DNA of 64,000 nt from Pseudomonas sp. J452 (GCF_024666525.1 NZ_CP088294.1:3100001-3164000), one strand, 5' to 3'. Positions 1 to 9,631 are shown, counted from the first letter of the stretch. Numbers and translations: made by a program. Notes: generated by a model from the letters alone, not told the origin.

Positions 1-1
1 G

Positions 2-460
2 TTCGACGTCGGCTTCATCAACAACGAGTTCGCCCTGCTCGGGCAGAGCGAGCGCGCCGAAGTCAGCGACTACTGCGGCATCCTCGATACTCTGCTGATG
101 GCCCGCGAGCGTCATCCGGGCCAGCGCAACAACCTCGATGCCCTGTGCAAACGCTATGGCGTCGACAACTCCGGTCGTGATCTGCACGGCGCACTGCTCG
201 ACGCCGAGATCCTCGCCGACGTCTACCTGACCATGACCGGCGGCCAGACCCACCTGTCGCTGGCCGGCGAGGGTGGTGATGGCAGCGGTCGGCAGATGCC
301 CAGCCCGATCATTCGCCTGGATGCCAACCGCTCGCCAACCCGCATCATCCGCGCCAGCGAGGCCGAACTGGCTGCCCATGCTGCGCGTCTGGCGGTGATC
401 GAAAAGTCTGCCGGGGCGCCGTCGCTGTGGGCGCAACTGGACGCGCCGAAAGAAAGCTGA
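2..460 (+). CDS. dnaQ: DNA polymerase III epsilon subunit, 3' part (proofreading exonuclease)
   Basis: This open frame runs in from the left edge, so only the C-terminal 152 residues are present. The visible part carries the end of the DEDDh exonuclease fold: a segment starting FDVGFINNEF (Exo II region, with the Asp and the NEF context) and HGALLDAEILADVY, the H-x4-D Exo III motif holding the catalytic His and last metal-binding Asp. The tail after about residue 90 of the fragment is the low-conservation region that normally reaches the alpha subunit. Epsilon removes misincorporated 3' nucleotides in the replicase core. The start, and probably rnhA upstream, lie outside the window. The gene ends 122 bp before the decarboxylase on the same strand. 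Identification is firm; completeness cannot be judged. Confidence 0.93.
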   Translation, partial: FDVGFINNEFALLGQSERAEVSDYCGILDTLLMARERHPGQRNNLDALCKRYGVDNSGRDLHGALLDAEILADVYLTMTGGQTHLSLAGEGGDGSGRQMPSPIIRLDANRSPTRIIRASEAELAAHAARLAVIEKSAGAPSLWAQLDAPKES

Positions 461-469
461 GGCAAGGGT

Positions 470-492
470 AAAGGTTGTCCAGGCGACCTTTT
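470..492 (+). terminator. possible weak terminator after dnaQ
   Basis: AAAGGT and ACCTTT can pair around a 10-nt loop just after the dnaQ stop and are followed by TTTTC. The stem is only 6 bp, so this may be chance. Confidence 0.3.
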
Positions 493-582
493 CTTACAGC
501 TTGCCGCACAGGGGGTTCCGCCGGTCCGGGCGAGCTTCTAACCTGAGGGGATAGGCCGCTGCCGGCCCCTCAGGAACTCATA

Positions 583-2817
583 ATGTATAAAGACCTGAAA
601 TTCCCCGTCCTCATCGTCCACCGCGACATCAAGGCCGACACCGTAGCCGGCGAACGCGTACGGGCGATTGCCGAGGAACTGAGCCAGGATGGCTTCACCA
701 TCCTCTCCACCGCCAGCTCCGCCGAGGGGCGCATCGTCGCTTCTACCCACCACGGCCTGGCCTGCATCCTGGTCGCCGCCGAAGGAGCGGGGGAGAACCA
801 GCGTCTGCTGCAGGACATGGTCGAGCTGATCCGCATCGCCCGCGTGCGCGCACCGCAGCTGCCGATCTTCGCCCTGGGCGAACAGGTGACCATCGAGAAC
901 GCGCCGGCCGAGGCCATGGCCGATCTCAATCACCTGCGCGGCATCCTCTATCTGTACGAAGACACCGTGTCCTTCCTTGCCCGCCAGGTGGCGCGCGCCG
1001 CGCACAACTACCTCGATGGCCTGTTGCCGCCGTTCTTCAAGGCGCTGGTGCAGCACACCGAGCAGTCCAACTATTCCTGGCACACGCCCGGCCACGGTGG
1101 TGGCGTGGCCTACCGCAAGAGCCCGGTGGGGCAGGCCTTCCACCAGTTCTTCGGCGAGAACACCCTGCGTTCCGACTTGTCCGTGTCGGTGCCGGAGCTG
1201 GGCTCGCTGCTCGATCACACCGGCCCGCTGGCCGAGGCCGAGGCCCGCGCCGCCCGCAACTTCGGCGCCGACCACACCTTCTTCGTGATCAACGGCACCT
1301 CGACGGCGAACAAGATCGTCTGGCACTCGATGGTCGGTCGCGACGACCTGGTGCTGGTCGATCGCAACTGCCACAAGTCGATCCTCCATTCGATCATCAT
1401 GACCGGCGCCATTCCGTTGTACCTGTGCCCGGAGCGCAACGAGCTGGGCATCATCGGGCCGATTCCGCTGAGCGAGTTCAGCAAGGAATCGATCCAGGCC
1501 AAGATCGACGCCAGCCCGCTGGCCAAGGGCCGTGCGCCCAAGGTCAAGCTGGCGGTGGTGACCAACTCCACCTACGACGGCCTCTGTTACAACGCCGAGC
1601 TGATCAAGCGCACCCTGGCCGACAGCGTCGAGGTGCTGCATTTCGACGAGGCCTGGTACGCCTACGCGGCGTTCCACGAGTTCTATGCCGGGCGCTACGG
1701 CATGGGCACCGAGTGCGGCGAGAAGACCCCGCTGGTGTTCACCACCCACTCCACCCACAAGCTGCTGGCGGCCTTCAGTCAGGCCTCGATGATCCACGTG
1801 CAGGACGGCGGCGCGCGTCAGCTGGACCGTGAACGCTTCAACGAAGCCTTCATGATGCACATCTCCACCTCGCCGCAGTACGGCATCATCGCCTCGCTGG
1901 ACGTGGCTTCAGCAATGATGGAAGGCCCGGCCGGGCGCTCGCTGATCCAGGAAACCTTCGACGAGGCGCTGAGTTTCCGCCGCGCCCTGGCCAACCTGCG
2001 GCAGAACCTCAAGGCCGATGACTGGTGGTTCAGCATCTGGCAGCCGCCGCAGGCCGAGGGCGTACAGACCGGCGACTGGCTGTTGCAACCAAATGCCGCC
2101 TGGCACGGTTTCGGCGAGATCGCCGAGGACTATGTGCTGCTCGACCCGATCAAGGTCACCCTGGTGATGCCGGGGCTGTCCGCCGAGGGCGCACTGGCCG
2201 AGTCGGGCATCCCCGCCGCGGTGGTCGGCAAGTTCCTCTGGGAGCGCGGTCTGGTGGTGGAGAAGACCGGCCTGTATTCCTTCCTGGTGCTGTTTTCCAT
2301 GGGTATCACCAAGGGCAAGTGGAGCACCCTGCTCACCGAGTTGCTGGAGTTCAAGCGCCTGTACGACGCCAACGTGGCACTGGTCGATGCGCTGCCCTCG
2401 GTTGCTCGTGAAGATGCCGCGCGCTACGCCGGCATGGGCCTGCGTGACTTGTGCGACCAGCTGCATGCCTGCTACCGCGAGAACGCCACGGCCAAGGCGC
2501 TCAAGCGCATGTACACGGTGCTGCCGCAGGTGGCGATCAAGCCGGCCGACGCCTACAACCAGCTGGTGCGTGGCGAGGTCGAGGCGGTGCCGATCGAACA
2601 GCTGGAAGGGCGTATCGCGGCGGTGATGCTGGTGCCTTATCCGCCAGGCATTCCGCTGATCATGCCGGGCGAGCGCTTCACTGCCGAGACCCGCTCGATC
2701 ATCGATTACCTGCAGTTCGCCCGAACCTTCGATAGCCAGTTCCCTGGCTTCGATGCCGATGTGCATGGGCTGCAGCGCGATGGCGCGTGCTATACCGTGG
2801 ATTGCATCAAACAATAA
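583..2817 (+). CDS. ldcA: PLP-dependent lysine/arginine decarboxylase (Orn/Lys/Arg class I)
   Basis: A 744-residue fold-type I decarboxylase of the size of the large Orn/Lys/Arg family. Residues 1-130 look like the receiver-like wing domain, followed by the PLP domain and a C-terminal lid. The PLP-lysine motif HSTHK places the Schiff-base lysine at residue 393. Upstream motifs include WHTPGHGGG near residue 166 and the DEAWYAY stretch, whose Asp contacts the pyridine nitrogen. The start at 583 has AGGAA seven bases upstream. The enzyme would convert lysine (or arginine) to cadaverine (or agmatine) plus CO2. The P. aeruginosa gene in this position next to dnaQ is LdcA, a lysine decarboxylase; that assignment is from memory, and substrate cannot be decided by reading. 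An antiporter gene follows 58 bp downstream, making a decarboxylase/antiporter pair. Confidence 0.92.
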   Translation: MYKDLKFPVLIVHRDIKADTVAGERVRAIAEELSQDGFTILSTASSAEGRIVASTHHGLACILVAAEGAGENQRLLQDMVELIRIARVRAPQLPIFALGEQVTIENAPAEAMADLNHLRGILYLYEDTVSFLARQVARAAHNYLDGLLPPFFKALVQHTEQSNYSWHTPGHGGGVAYRKSPVGQAFHQFFGENTLRSDLSVSVPELGSLLDHTGPLAEAEARAARNFGADHTFFVINGTSTANKIVWHSMVGRDDLVLVDRNCHKSILHSIIMTGAIPLYLCPERNELGIIGPIPLSEFSKESIQAKIDASPLAKGRAPKVKLAVVTNSTYDGLCYNAELIKRTLADSVEVLHFDEAWYAYAAFHEFYAGRYGMGTECGEKTPLVFTTHSTHKLLAAFSQASMIHVQDGGARQLDRERFNEAFMMHISTSPQYGIIASLDVASAMMEGPAGRSLIQETFDEALSFRRALANLRQNLKADDWWFSIWQPPQAEGVQTGDWLLQPNAAWHGFGEIAEDYVLLDPIKVTLVMPGLSAEGALAESGIPAAVVGKFLWERGLVVEKTGLYSFLVLFSMGITKGKWSTLLTELLEFKRLYDANVALVDALPSVAREDAARYAGMGLRDLCDQLHACYRENATAKALKRMYTVLPQVAIKPADAYNQLVRGEVEAVPIEQLEGRIAAVMLVPYPPGIPLIMPGERFTAETRSIIDYLQFARTFDSQFPGFDADVHGLQRDGACYTVDCIKQ

Positions 2818-2875
2818 CGCACGGCCTGTAACGACCCGAGTGGCGGCCAGGCCGGCCACGCCATCGGGGGATGTT

Positions 2876-4213
2876 ATGGCTGAGGACAAAGGTGCGCCGG
2901 GCGAGATGGGTTTCTGGACCTGTACCGCCCTGGTGGTTGGCAACATGGTCGGCTCGGGGGTGTTTCTGCTACCCGCCAGCCTGACACCCTACGGTGGTCT
3001 GAGCCTGGTTGGCTGGCTGGTATCAAGCGTCGGCGCGGTGCTGTTGGCGCTGACCTTTTCGCGTCTGGCGCGGCTCAATCCGGCTGCCGGCGGACCCTAC
3101 GCCTACACCCGTGACGCCTTCGGCAGCTTCGCCGGCTACTTGTGCGCCTGGATCTACTGGATGGCCGCCTGGATCGGTAATGCCGCCATCTCGGTCACTT
3201 TGGTCGGCTACCTGCAGGTGTTCCTGCCCATTCTGCGCGACCCGACGCTGATGGTCGCAACGGCGATTGGTGCTATCTGGCTGTGTACGCTGATCAATCT
3301 GCGCGGCATCAAGTCCTTCGCCCTCGCGCAGAACATCCTTACCCTGCTCAAGTTGGTGCCGCTGCTGCTGGTTGGCCTGCTTGGCTGGTTCCACTTCCAT
3401 CCCGAGTACCTGAGCATCCCCGAACCGGAGAAACTGCCCGGCGGCGGCTACGCCCAGGCCATCGCCACCACGGCGGCGCTGACCCTGTGGTCGTTCATCG
3501 GCCTGGAGTCGGCCACGGTGCCGGCCGAGCATGTGCGTGACCCGCGCCGCACCATTCCGCGCGCCACCCTGGTTGGCACCCTGGTGGCGGCGACTGTGTA
3601 CATTCTCTCCAATACGGCAGTGCAGGGCATCCTCGCACCCGAGGTGCTGGCCCATTCCAGCGCACCTTTCGCCGACGCCGCCCGGGTGATGCTCGGCGAC
3701 TGGGGCTACTACTTCATCGCCGGCGGCGCGGTGGTCGCCTGCCTCGGCGCCCTCAACGGCTGGATTCTGCTGCAGGGCCAGATTCCCATGGCGCCCGCGC
3801 GTGATGGCTTGCTACCGGCGATCCTGGCCAAAACCAACAAGAACGGCGTGCCGGCCCACGGCATGCTCATCTCGGGCGTACTGGTGACCCTGCTGGTGCT
3901 GGTGAACGGCCAGGGCGAGCTGGTCGAGGTGTTCAATGTGATCATCCTGCTCGGCACCATGGCCGGTGTGGTGCCCTACGTGTTCTGCGCCGCCGCGCTG
4001 CTGCACCTGCTGGCGACCCGTCCGAGCGACTTCGGCGAGCGGGAGAAGGGGCCGCTGCTGTGGATCGGCTGTTGCGCCTTCAGCTATTCGATATGGGCGC
4101 TGTATGGCACGGGCGAGCAGGCCGTGTTCTGGGGTTTCCTGGTGTTGATGGCGGGGATTCCGGTCTACACCTGGCGGCAGTGGCGTAATCGGCTGGCAGC
4201 TGCAGTGGAGTAA
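2876..4213 (+). CDS. APC-family basic amino acid/polyamine antiporter
   Basis: A 445-residue integral membrane protein of the APC superfamily, close in type to AdiC, CadB and PotE. The N-terminal segment ALVVGNMVGSGVFLLPASL contains the G-S-G motif of the unwound substrate-binding helix 1, and about twelve hydrophobic segments follow. The ATG at 2876 is preferred over an in-frame upstream start because it has a GGGGG-type ribosome site five bases upstream and leaves the N terminus starting just before helix 1. It lies directly behind the lysine/arginine decarboxylase, so exchange of external amino acid for the internal decarboxylation product is the natural inference. Exact substrate is unknown. 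Confidence 0.88.
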   Translation: MAEDKGAPGEMGFWTCTALVVGNMVGSGVFLLPASLTPYGGLSLVGWLVSSVGAVLLALTFSRLARLNPAAGGPYAYTRDAFGSFAGYLCAWIYWMAAWIGNAAISVTLVGYLQVFLPILRDPTLMVATAIGAIWLCTLINLRGIKSFALAQNILTLLKLVPLLLVGLLGWFHFHPEYLSIPEPEKLPGGGYAQAIATTAALTLWSFIGLESATVPAEHVRDPRRTIPRATLVGTLVAATVYILSNTAVQGILAPEVLAHSSAPFADAARVMLGDWGYYFIAGGAVVACLGALNGWILLQGQIPMAPARDGLLPAILAKTNKNGVPAHGMLISGVLVTLLVLVNGQGELVEVFNVIILLGTMAGVVPYVFCAAALLHLLATRPSDFGEREKGPLLWIGCCAFSYSIWALYGTGEQAVFWGFLVLMAGIPVYTWRQWRNRLAAAVE

Positions 4214-4472
4214 CTCCACTAGCACCTTGGCGCTGCCTGGTGGGGGCGGCGCCCGAGCGAACGCTGATTTATCCCAGAGCACAGAGTCGAGTTCTAAAAA
4301 AGATCAAGCGCTTAACGAATATAGTCAGAAATGTTCTTAGCTTTGCTAGCGTGCCTTGCATCACAGTGGCCAGCATCGACATTTATTACATGCTTGTTAT
4401 AGTTGGGCGGTTAAACCCATAACAATGTTTCTATGCGCGCCGCCTGGCGCCACGCCTTCGAGGATGATCTGC
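4214..4472. other. AT-rich intergenic region before the crotonase gene
   Basis: No convincing gene is seen. Bases from about 4280 to 4435 are clearly richer in A and T than the surroundings, with AT-rich stretches such as TCTAAAAAAGATC and TTTATTACATGC. It probably holds promoter sequence for the crotonase. A 60-codon open frame at 4240-4422 has no ribosome site and looks random. Confidence 0.4.
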
Positions 4473-5285
4473 GTGCCGGACTACAAAGCCTTCCGTGTCG
4501 AGTTGAACGACAAGATTGCCCACGTACAGATCAACCGCCCGGAAAAGGTCAACGCGATGAACGCGGACTTCTGGGCCGAGATCGTCGATATCTTCCGCTG
4601 GATCGACGACACCGATGAAGCGCGCGTGGTGGTGCTTTCCGGCGCCGGCAAACACTTCTCCTCGGGTATCGACCTGATGCTGCTGGCCCAGGCTGGCAGC
4701 GCGCTGGGCAAGGATGTCGGGCGCAACGCCGAAGCCCTGCGGCGCAAGATCCTCCAGCTGCAAGCCTCCTTCAATGCCGTCGACAACTGCCGCAAGCCGG
4801 TGCTGGCGGCTATCCAGGGCTATTGCCTGGGCGGCGCCATCGACCTGATCGCCGCCTGCGACATGCGTTACAGCACCGTCGATGCACAGTTCTCGATCAA
4901 GGAAATCGACATGGGCATGGCGGCCGACGTCGGCACCCTGCAACGTCTGCCGCGCATCATCGGCGACGGCATGATGCGTGAACTGGCCTACACCGGCCGC
5001 ACCATCGATGGCGGCGAAGCCCAGCGCATTGGCCTGGTCAATCGTACCTACGCCAGCCAGGAAGAACTGCTGGCCGGCGTGCTGGCACTGGCCGGCGAGA
5101 TTGCCGCGAAGTCGCCCATCGCCATCCGTGGCACCAAACACATGATTCGCTACATGCGCGATCACCGCGTCGATGACGGCCTGGAGTATGTGGCCAACTG
5201 GAATGCCGCCATGCTGCAATCTGCTGACCTGCGCGTGGCCATGGCCGCGCACATGAGCAAGCAGAAAGCCGAATTTGCCGACTGA
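4473..5285 (+). CDS. crotonase/enoyl-CoA hydratase family protein
   Basis: A 270-residue crotonase-fold protein. It shows the oxyanion-hole signatures GAGKHFSSGIDL and IQGYCLGGAIDLIAACDMRY, followed by the EIDMGMAADVGTLQRLPRIIG segment typical of the Delta3,5-Delta2,4-dienoyl-CoA isomerase branch (ECH1-like), so isomerase activity in unsaturated fatty acid beta-oxidation is as likely as hydration. Two starts compete: ATG at 4464 has no ribosome site, while GTG at 4473 has GAGG nine bases upstream and gives an N terminus of the usual family length, so GTG was chosen. It is followed 33 bp later by fimL. Family assignment is firm, substrate is not. Confidence 0.88.
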   Translation: MPDYKAFRVELNDKIAHVQINRPEKVNAMNADFWAEIVDIFRWIDDTDEARVVVLSGAGKHFSSGIDLMLLAQAGSALGKDVGRNAEALRRKILQLQASFNAVDNCRKPVLAAIQGYCLGGAIDLIAACDMRYSTVDAQFSIKEIDMGMAADVGTLQRLPRIIGDGMMRELAYTGRTIDGGEAQRIGLVNRTYASQEELLAGVLALAGEIAAKSPIAIRGTKHMIRYMRDHRVDDGLEYVANWNAAMLQSADLRVAMAAHMSKQKAEFAD

Positions 5286-5318
5286 TGCAGTACCAGCCTA
5301 GCGAGGTGCAGTAGACCT

Positions 5319-6989
5319 ATGGTCACTGGAGCGACATCCCTGAGCCTGGTGCGTGACGAACTGTTCACCACCATGGAAGAGACCGAACAGAGTCTCGAAC
5401 ACTTCATCGCCGAGCGGCACAACGGCAGCCTGCTGCAGCAGGCGGTGGAAAACCTGCAGCAGGTGCGCGGCACGCTCAACCTGATCGAGCTGGCCGGTGC
5501 CGAGCTGCTGGCCCAGGAAGTCCTGCAACAGGCCACCGATATCCCCGCCGGCGCCGGCGAAGAGCGCGACGTGCAGCTCTCGGCGCTGAGCAGTGCGATG
5601 TATGTGCTGCGCCGCTATCTGGAAAACGTCGACGCCCATCGCCAGGAAATGCCTGAGCTGCTGCTGCCGGCGATCAACGAGCTGCGTCAGGCCGGTGCGC
5701 AGCCGCCGCTGCCGGAGAGTTTCTTCTTCAGCGTGCGGCTCGATCAGCAGCGCGCTGCCCGCATGGTTCCCGGTGATGTATCGGCTGACGATACCCGTCG
5801 CCTGCGTCACATGTACCAGGTCGGTCTGCTCGGTTTCATCCGCGAGGACAACCCCCAGGCTGGGCTCAAGTTGATGCTGCGTGCCCTGGCGCGTCTCGAC
5901 AGCCTGTTTGGCGACGACTCGCGCGGGCGCCTGTGCTGGGTCGGTGCCGCTGCCGTGGAAGCACAGCTGGATGGCCAGCTGTTGCCACGCAAGTCGCGCA
6001 AGCAGCTGTTCTCCCGTCTCGATCGCGAACTCAAGCAAGCCCTGGGCAACAGCACCTACGAGGCGCCGCGCAGCCTGCTCAAGGAACTGCTGTACCTGGT
6101 GGCCCTGGCCGACAGTAAGGGCGAGCAGGCCAGCTCGGTGCGCGAGGTGTTCGGCCTCAATGCGCTGCCATTTACCGACCATCTGCTCGATGAGGAATAC
6201 CAGCGCCTGTCCGGGCCGGGGCAGGGCGTGATGCGTTCGCTGTCCTCGGCGATTCGCGAGGAGCTGGCCAGCGTCAAGGATCTGCTCGATCTGATCGAGC
6301 GCGGCACGGCCCAGTCGGACAGCTTCGGCAACCTGCATGCGTTGCTGGGCAAACTGGCCAAGACCCTCGGCATGGTTGGCCTGAGCTCGGCGGCCAATGC
6401 CCTGCAGGTACAACTGCCGGTGGTAGCTGGCTGGGGCGAAGCCAGCCCGGCGCAAATGCAGGATCTGCACAAGCTTGCCGAAGCCGTGCTCTATGTGGAA
6501 AGCATGGTAGCCAGCCTGGAACGTGGCGAGCGCCGTGATCAGCGTCCTGCGCAGATTCAGCCGGGCGACGAGGGCGAGGCCTTCGCCGCGCATCAGCTGA
6601 CCGAGGCGCGCATCGTGGTGGTCGACGAGGCCCAGGGCGGTCTGGCCCTGGCCAAGCGGGCGATCACTTCCTACCTGGAATCCAACGGTGACCGCATGCA
6701 CCTGGCCAACGTGCCCATCAGCCTGCAGGCGGTGCGCGGTGGCTTGTGGTTCCTCGGTCAGGAGCGCGCGGCCAAGTTGATCGGTCTGTGTGCCGACTAT
6801 ATCCAGACACGCATGATCGAAACCCAGCAGATGCCTTCCGAGCAGATGCTGGAAACCCTGGCCGATGCCCTCAGCAGCCTGGAGTACTACCTGGAAGGTG
6901 GCGCCGTGCTGCGTCCGGAAACCAGCCCGAGTGTGCTCGACCTCGCTGAGGAAAGCGTGCGTGCCCTGGGTCTGCCGGTAGCCGCCTGA
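5319..6989 (+). CDS. fimL: FimL, type IV pilus/cAMP signalling protein related to ChpA N terminus
   Basis: A 556-residue, mostly helical, soluble protein without signal peptide or membrane segment. Helices rich in Leu and Glu, including [20 protein letters not shown] at the N terminus, resemble the N-terminal part of the large chemosensory kinase ChpA. No His-phosphotransfer motif is visible, as expected for FimL. In P. aeruginosa FimL is needed for twitching motility and for cAMP/Vfr-dependent virulence control through the pilus chemosensory system and FimV. Length and the position directly before nudC agree with that gene. The stop overlaps the nudC start by one base (TGATG). Assignment rests on recognition of the family and on context. 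Confidence 0.82.
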   Translation: MVTGATSLSLVRDELFTTMEETEQSLEHFIAERHNGSLLQQAVENLQQVRGTLNLIELAGAELLAQEVLQQATDIPAGAGEERDVQLSALSSAMYVLRRYLENVDAHRQEMPELLLPAINELRQAGAQPPLPESFFFSVRLDQQRAARMVPGDVSADDTRRLRHMYQVGLLGFIREDNPQAGLKLMLRALARLDSLFGDDSRGRLCWVGAAAVEAQLDGQLLPRKSRKQLFSRLDRELKQALGNSTYEAPRSLLKELLYLVALADSKGEQASSVREVFGLNALPFTDHLLDEEYQRLSGPGQGVMRSLSSAIREELASVKDLLDLIERGTAQSDSFGNLHALLGKLAKTLGMVGLSSAANALQVQLPVVAGWGEASPAQMQDLHKLAEAVLYVESMVASLERGERRDQRPAQIQPGDEGEAFAAHQLTEARIVVVDEAQGGLALAKRAITSYLESNGDRMHLANVPISLQAVRGGLWFLGQERAAKLIGLCADYIQTRMIETQQMPSEQMLETLADALSSLEYYLEGGAVLRPETSPSVLDLAEESVRALGLPVAA

Positions 6990-7822
6990 TGGCAGCGGGT
7001 TGGCAGACCACTCCAGTGCTGGATAACAGCCAGGCCGGTGGCTGGGCGCTGGTGCATGGCGCTCAGGGTTTCCTGGCCGACAGCAATGGCGTGCTGTTTC
7101 CCCGCGAATGGCTCAAGCGTCAGGACCTGCCGCTGCGCGGCGAACAGGGCCTGGGCTATTTCAATGGCGAGGCCGTCTGGCTGCTGCAGCTGGAGCAGCC
7201 TGCCGAATTGCCCGGCTGTTACTGGCAGAGCCTGCGTCAGTTCATGCTGCAGGCCGATTACCCGACGTTCCGCATGCTGGCGTTCGCCGAGCAGGTGGCG
7301 ACCTGGCAGAGCCAGCATCGCTTCTGCGGGCGCTGCGGCACGCCGACCCAGCAGGTAGCGGGCGAGCGCTGCATGCGTTGTCCGTCCTGCGGCCTGGATG
7401 GCTATGCGCGTATTTCACCGAGCATGATTGTGCTGGTCACCCGTGGTGACGAGATTCTCCTGGCCCGTTCGCCGCGCTTCGTGCCTGGTGTGTACAGCAC
7501 CCTGGCCGGTTTCGTCGAGCCGGGGGAGTCGGCGGAGGAGTGCGTGCTGCGCGAAGTGCATGAGGAGGTCGGCATCGAGGTCGGCAACCTGCAGTATCTC
7601 GGTAGCCAGGGCTGGCCGTTCCCGCATTCGCTGATGCTCGGTTTCCATGCCGAATATGTCGGCGGCGAGATCGTCCCGCAGGCCGACGAGATCGAGGATG
7701 CGCGCTGGTTTCCTATCGAGCAGCTGCCACCGTTGCCGATGACGCGTTCGATCGCCCGCTATCTGATCGACCTCTATGTGGCTCGCCGCCTGGGCCAGCC
7801 CGAGCCGCAGCTGGCACGGTAG
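6989..7822 (+). CDS. nudC: NADH pyrophosphatase / NAD-RNA decapping hydrolase (Nudix)
   Basis: A 277-residue Nudix protein. The zinc ribbon is visible as CGRC at residues 113-116 and a second Cys group at 128-134. The Nudix box starts at G174 ([11 protein letters not shown], then the REVHEEVG core), and the downstream [14 protein letters not shown] segment is the SQPWPFPxS motif specific to the NudC subfamily. The enzyme hydrolyses NAD(H) to NMN(H) and AMP and removes NAD caps from RNA. Its start codon shares a base with the fimL stop, so the two are translationally coupled. Confidence 0.95.
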   Translation: MAAGWQTTPVLDNSQAGGWALVHGAQGFLADSNGVLFPREWLKRQDLPLRGEQGLGYFNGEAVWLLQLEQPAELPGCYWQSLRQFMLQADYPTFRMLAFAEQVATWQSQHRFCGRCGTPTQQVAGERCMRCPSCGLDGYARISPSMIVLVTRGDEILLARSPRFVPGVYSTLAGFVEPGESAEECVLREVHEEVGIEVGNLQYLGSQGWPFPHSLMLGFHAEYVGGEIVPQADEIEDARWFPIEQLPPLPMTRSIARYLIDLYVARRLGQPEPQLAR

Positions 7823-7846
7823 ATTCTGTTATTCAGCACAAGCTCT

Positions 7847-7914
7847 TGTAGGAGCCAGCTTGCTGGCGATCAGCGGGATGCTGTCTGCCTATCGCCAGCA
7901 AGCTGGCCCCTACA
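7847..7914. repeat. REP-type inverted pair, copy 1
   Basis: Two 24-base arms, 7847-7870 (starting TGTAGGAGCCAGC) and 7891-7914, are near-perfect reverse complements around a 20-base spacer. The same arms occur at 40113-40175, so this is an interspersed Pseudomonas REP/BIME-like element and not a gene-specific terminator, though it could stop transcription leaving nudC. Confidence 0.85.
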
Positions 7915-7924
7915 GGATCAGACC

Positions 7925-7961
7925 GTAGGGCGGATAAAGTCCGCGGGTTTCACCCGCCTAC
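7925..7961. repeat. GTAGGGCGG-type palindromic repeat
   Basis: GTAGGGCGG at the left edge and CCGCCTAC at the right edge form the ends of a short palindrome with an inner CCGCGGG. A longer relative is at 15201-15249. Bases 7999-8041 also look repeat-derived (GGATGGATGG and CCATCCACC facing each other). Confidence 0.6.
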
Positions 7962-8053
7962 GAATTTCATCGTCAGCGATGGCAAGCCGCTATCCATGAC
8001 CGAATTCGGCTGGGATGGATGGCGCGTTACCCATCCACCACAACGTACTCAGC

Positions 8054-8839
8054 CTACGCCTGGCCGAACCAGTGCTGCCAGGCCAGGCGCGCGGTCAGCG
8101 CCAACACCACCAGAATGAATACCGGGCGGATGAACTTCGAGCCGCCGCGAATCGCCGTGCGCGCACCGAAGAAGGCCCCGGCCATCAGTGCCAGGCCCAT
8201 GCAGATGCCGAGCAGCCAGGCCACCTGGCCGGTGATGATGAACACCGTCAGGGCCATGGCATTGCTGACGAAGTTCATGCTGCGTGCCACGCCGCTGGCG
8301 CGCACCAGGTCCAGTGGGTAGAGCAGCAGCGTGCTGACCGTCCAGAAGGCGCCGGTGCCGGGGCCGGCCACGCCGTCGTAGAAGCCCAGGCCGAGCCCCT
8401 GTGGCCACTGGCGGCGCTGGGCAATGGGCGCATCCTGCTGCGCATGGGTTGGCGGGGTCTTGCCGAACAGCAGGTACAGGCCGCAGCCGAACACCACCGC
8501 CGGCAGCATCTGGTTCAGCCAGGCGGCGGGCAGCCAGTGGGCCAGAATGGCGCCCAGGGTGGCTCCCAGCGCCGTGGCCAGCAGGGCATTGCGCCATTGC
8601 CGGGGATGGAACAGCTTGCGCCGGTAGAAGGTGTAGCTGGCGGTGGCCGAGCCGAAGGTGGCGCACAGTTTGTTGGTGCCCAGCACCAGATGCGGCGGCA
8701 GACCAGCCGTGAGCAGGGCGGGGATGGTCAGCAGGCCACCACCGCCGGCAATCGCGTCGATAAAGCCGGCAGTGAAGGCGACCAGGGCGAGAATCGCCAG
8801 AGTGAGTGGGTCGACTCCCAACTCAAAAGGAAAAGGCAT
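8054..8839 (-). CDS. TSUP (TauE/SafE-type) membrane transporter
   Basis: A 261-residue membrane protein with about eight hydrophobic segments. The first half has the family signature GFIDAIAGGGGLLTIP and LGTNKLCATFGSATA, and the second half the repeated DGVAGPGTGAFW motif, which identifies the TSUP/YfcA-like family of anion exporters (sulfite, sulfonates, thiosulfate or organic acids). Start at 8839 has no strong ribosome site, only GAG upstream. It is a single-gene unit pointing away from the next gene, with about 100 bp of divergent promoter space. Substrate is unknown; cysI lies about 8 kb away and gives no direct link. Confidence 0.87.
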   Translation of the reverse strand: MPFPFELGVDPLTLAILALVAFTAGFIDAIAGGGGLLTIPALLTAGLPPHLVLGTNKLCATFGSATASYTFYRRKLFHPRQWRNALLATALGATLGAILAHWLPAAWLNQMLPAVVFGCGLYLLFGKTPPTHAQQDAPIAQRRQWPQGLGLGFYDGVAGPGTGAFWTVSTLLLYPLDLVRASGVARSMNFVSNAMALTVFIITGQVAWLLGICMGLALMAGAFFGARTAIRGGSKFIRPVFILVVLALTARLAWQHWFGQA

Positions 8840-8940
8840 AAAAAACTCGACGTGGATTCAATTGTGCGGGGTGGCGACTGGCCTGTCCGTCTGCCTGCTG
8901 CGCATAATGCCGGCAATTTCACGGAGAAGGAATTACACCC

Positions 8941-9591
8941 ATGCAGTATGACGGCCTGGCCTGGTTCATTGGCCTTCTGGCGATACTGGCGCTGTTCATT
9001 GCCGCGCGCATTCTGTTGTCGCGTAGCTGGTTCCTCGGCTGGCTGCGCGGCACTGTTGGTCTGGCCTTTGTCGGCCTGGCCGGGCTGGTCGGCGTGGTCG
9101 CCTATGATCTGCTCAGCTACAGCCCGCTGCCGGAAGGCAAGCCGCTGCTGACCCTGAGCTTCAGTGCCGACGGCCCACAGCGTTACCAGGTCAGCCTGCT
9201 GGAGGGTGGTGAAGAACGCCAGGTCACCTTGGAAGGCGATCTGTGGCAGCTCGATGGTCGCTTGCTGCGCTGGAAAGGCCTGGCCGCGCTGATCGGTCTG
9301 CAGCCGGGTTATCGCCTGGAAAAACTCTCCGGGCGTTTCCTTGCCATCGAGCAGCAGGAAAGCGCGCGCCACGCCCAGGTTGCCCTGGCGCAGAGCCCCT
9401 ACGGTATCGATCTGTGGCGTTGGCTGCGCCTGGGCCAGCATGATCTGTTCCTGTTCGATCCCGAAGCCGCGCGCGTGACCTATCTGCCGATTGCCGATGG
9501 GGCGATGTTCAGCGTCAGCCTGAGCCCGACCGGTTTGCTGGCCCAGCCGATGAATCAGGCGGCCAATCAGGCCCTGAAAGACTGGCAGTAA
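8941..9591 (+). CDS. membrane-anchored conserved hypothetical protein
   Basis: A 216-residue protein with two N-terminal membrane segments (about residues 8-26 and 38-60, separated by SRSWFLGWLRG) followed by a soluble domain of about 150 residues rich in beta-type segments, ending in a conserved ALAQSPYGIDLWRWL region. The start at 8941 has GGAGAAGG upstream. I know the family only as a conserved Pseudomonas hypothetical that has sometimes been labelled a multidrug transporter; nothing in the sequence supports transport. A bidirectional terminator separates it from the convergent SDR gene. Confidence 0.8.
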   Translation: MQYDGLAWFIGLLAILALFIAARILLSRSWFLGWLRGTVGLAFVGLAGLVGVVAYDLLSYSPLPEGKPLLTLSFSADGPQRYQVSLLEGGEERQVTLEGDLWQLDGRLLRWKGLAALIGLQPGYRLEKLSGRFLAIEQQESARHAQVALAQSPYGIDLWRWLRLGQHDLFLFDPEAARVTYLPIADGAMFSVSLSPTGLLAQPMNQAANQALKDWQ

Positions 9592-9604
9592 AACCCAGGC
9601 AATG

Positions 9605-9631
9605 AAAAAGGGACCCGAAGGTCCCTTTTTT
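9605..9631. terminator. bidirectional rho-independent terminator
   Basis: An 11-bp perfect stem, 9605-9615 with 9620-9630 (AAAAAGGGACC/GGTCCCTTTTT), closed by a CGAA loop. It sits between two convergent genes, with a T run on either strand. Confidence 0.92.

Noticed and set aside
538..1860. Long minus-strand open frame opposite the decarboxylase
   Set aside because: The plus strand encodes a complete decarboxylase with all motifs; high GC leaves long frames on the other strand. No motifs or ribosome site.
4240..4422. 60-codon frame in the AT-rich gap
   Set aside because: No ribosome site, no motif, and it lies in probable promoter sequence.
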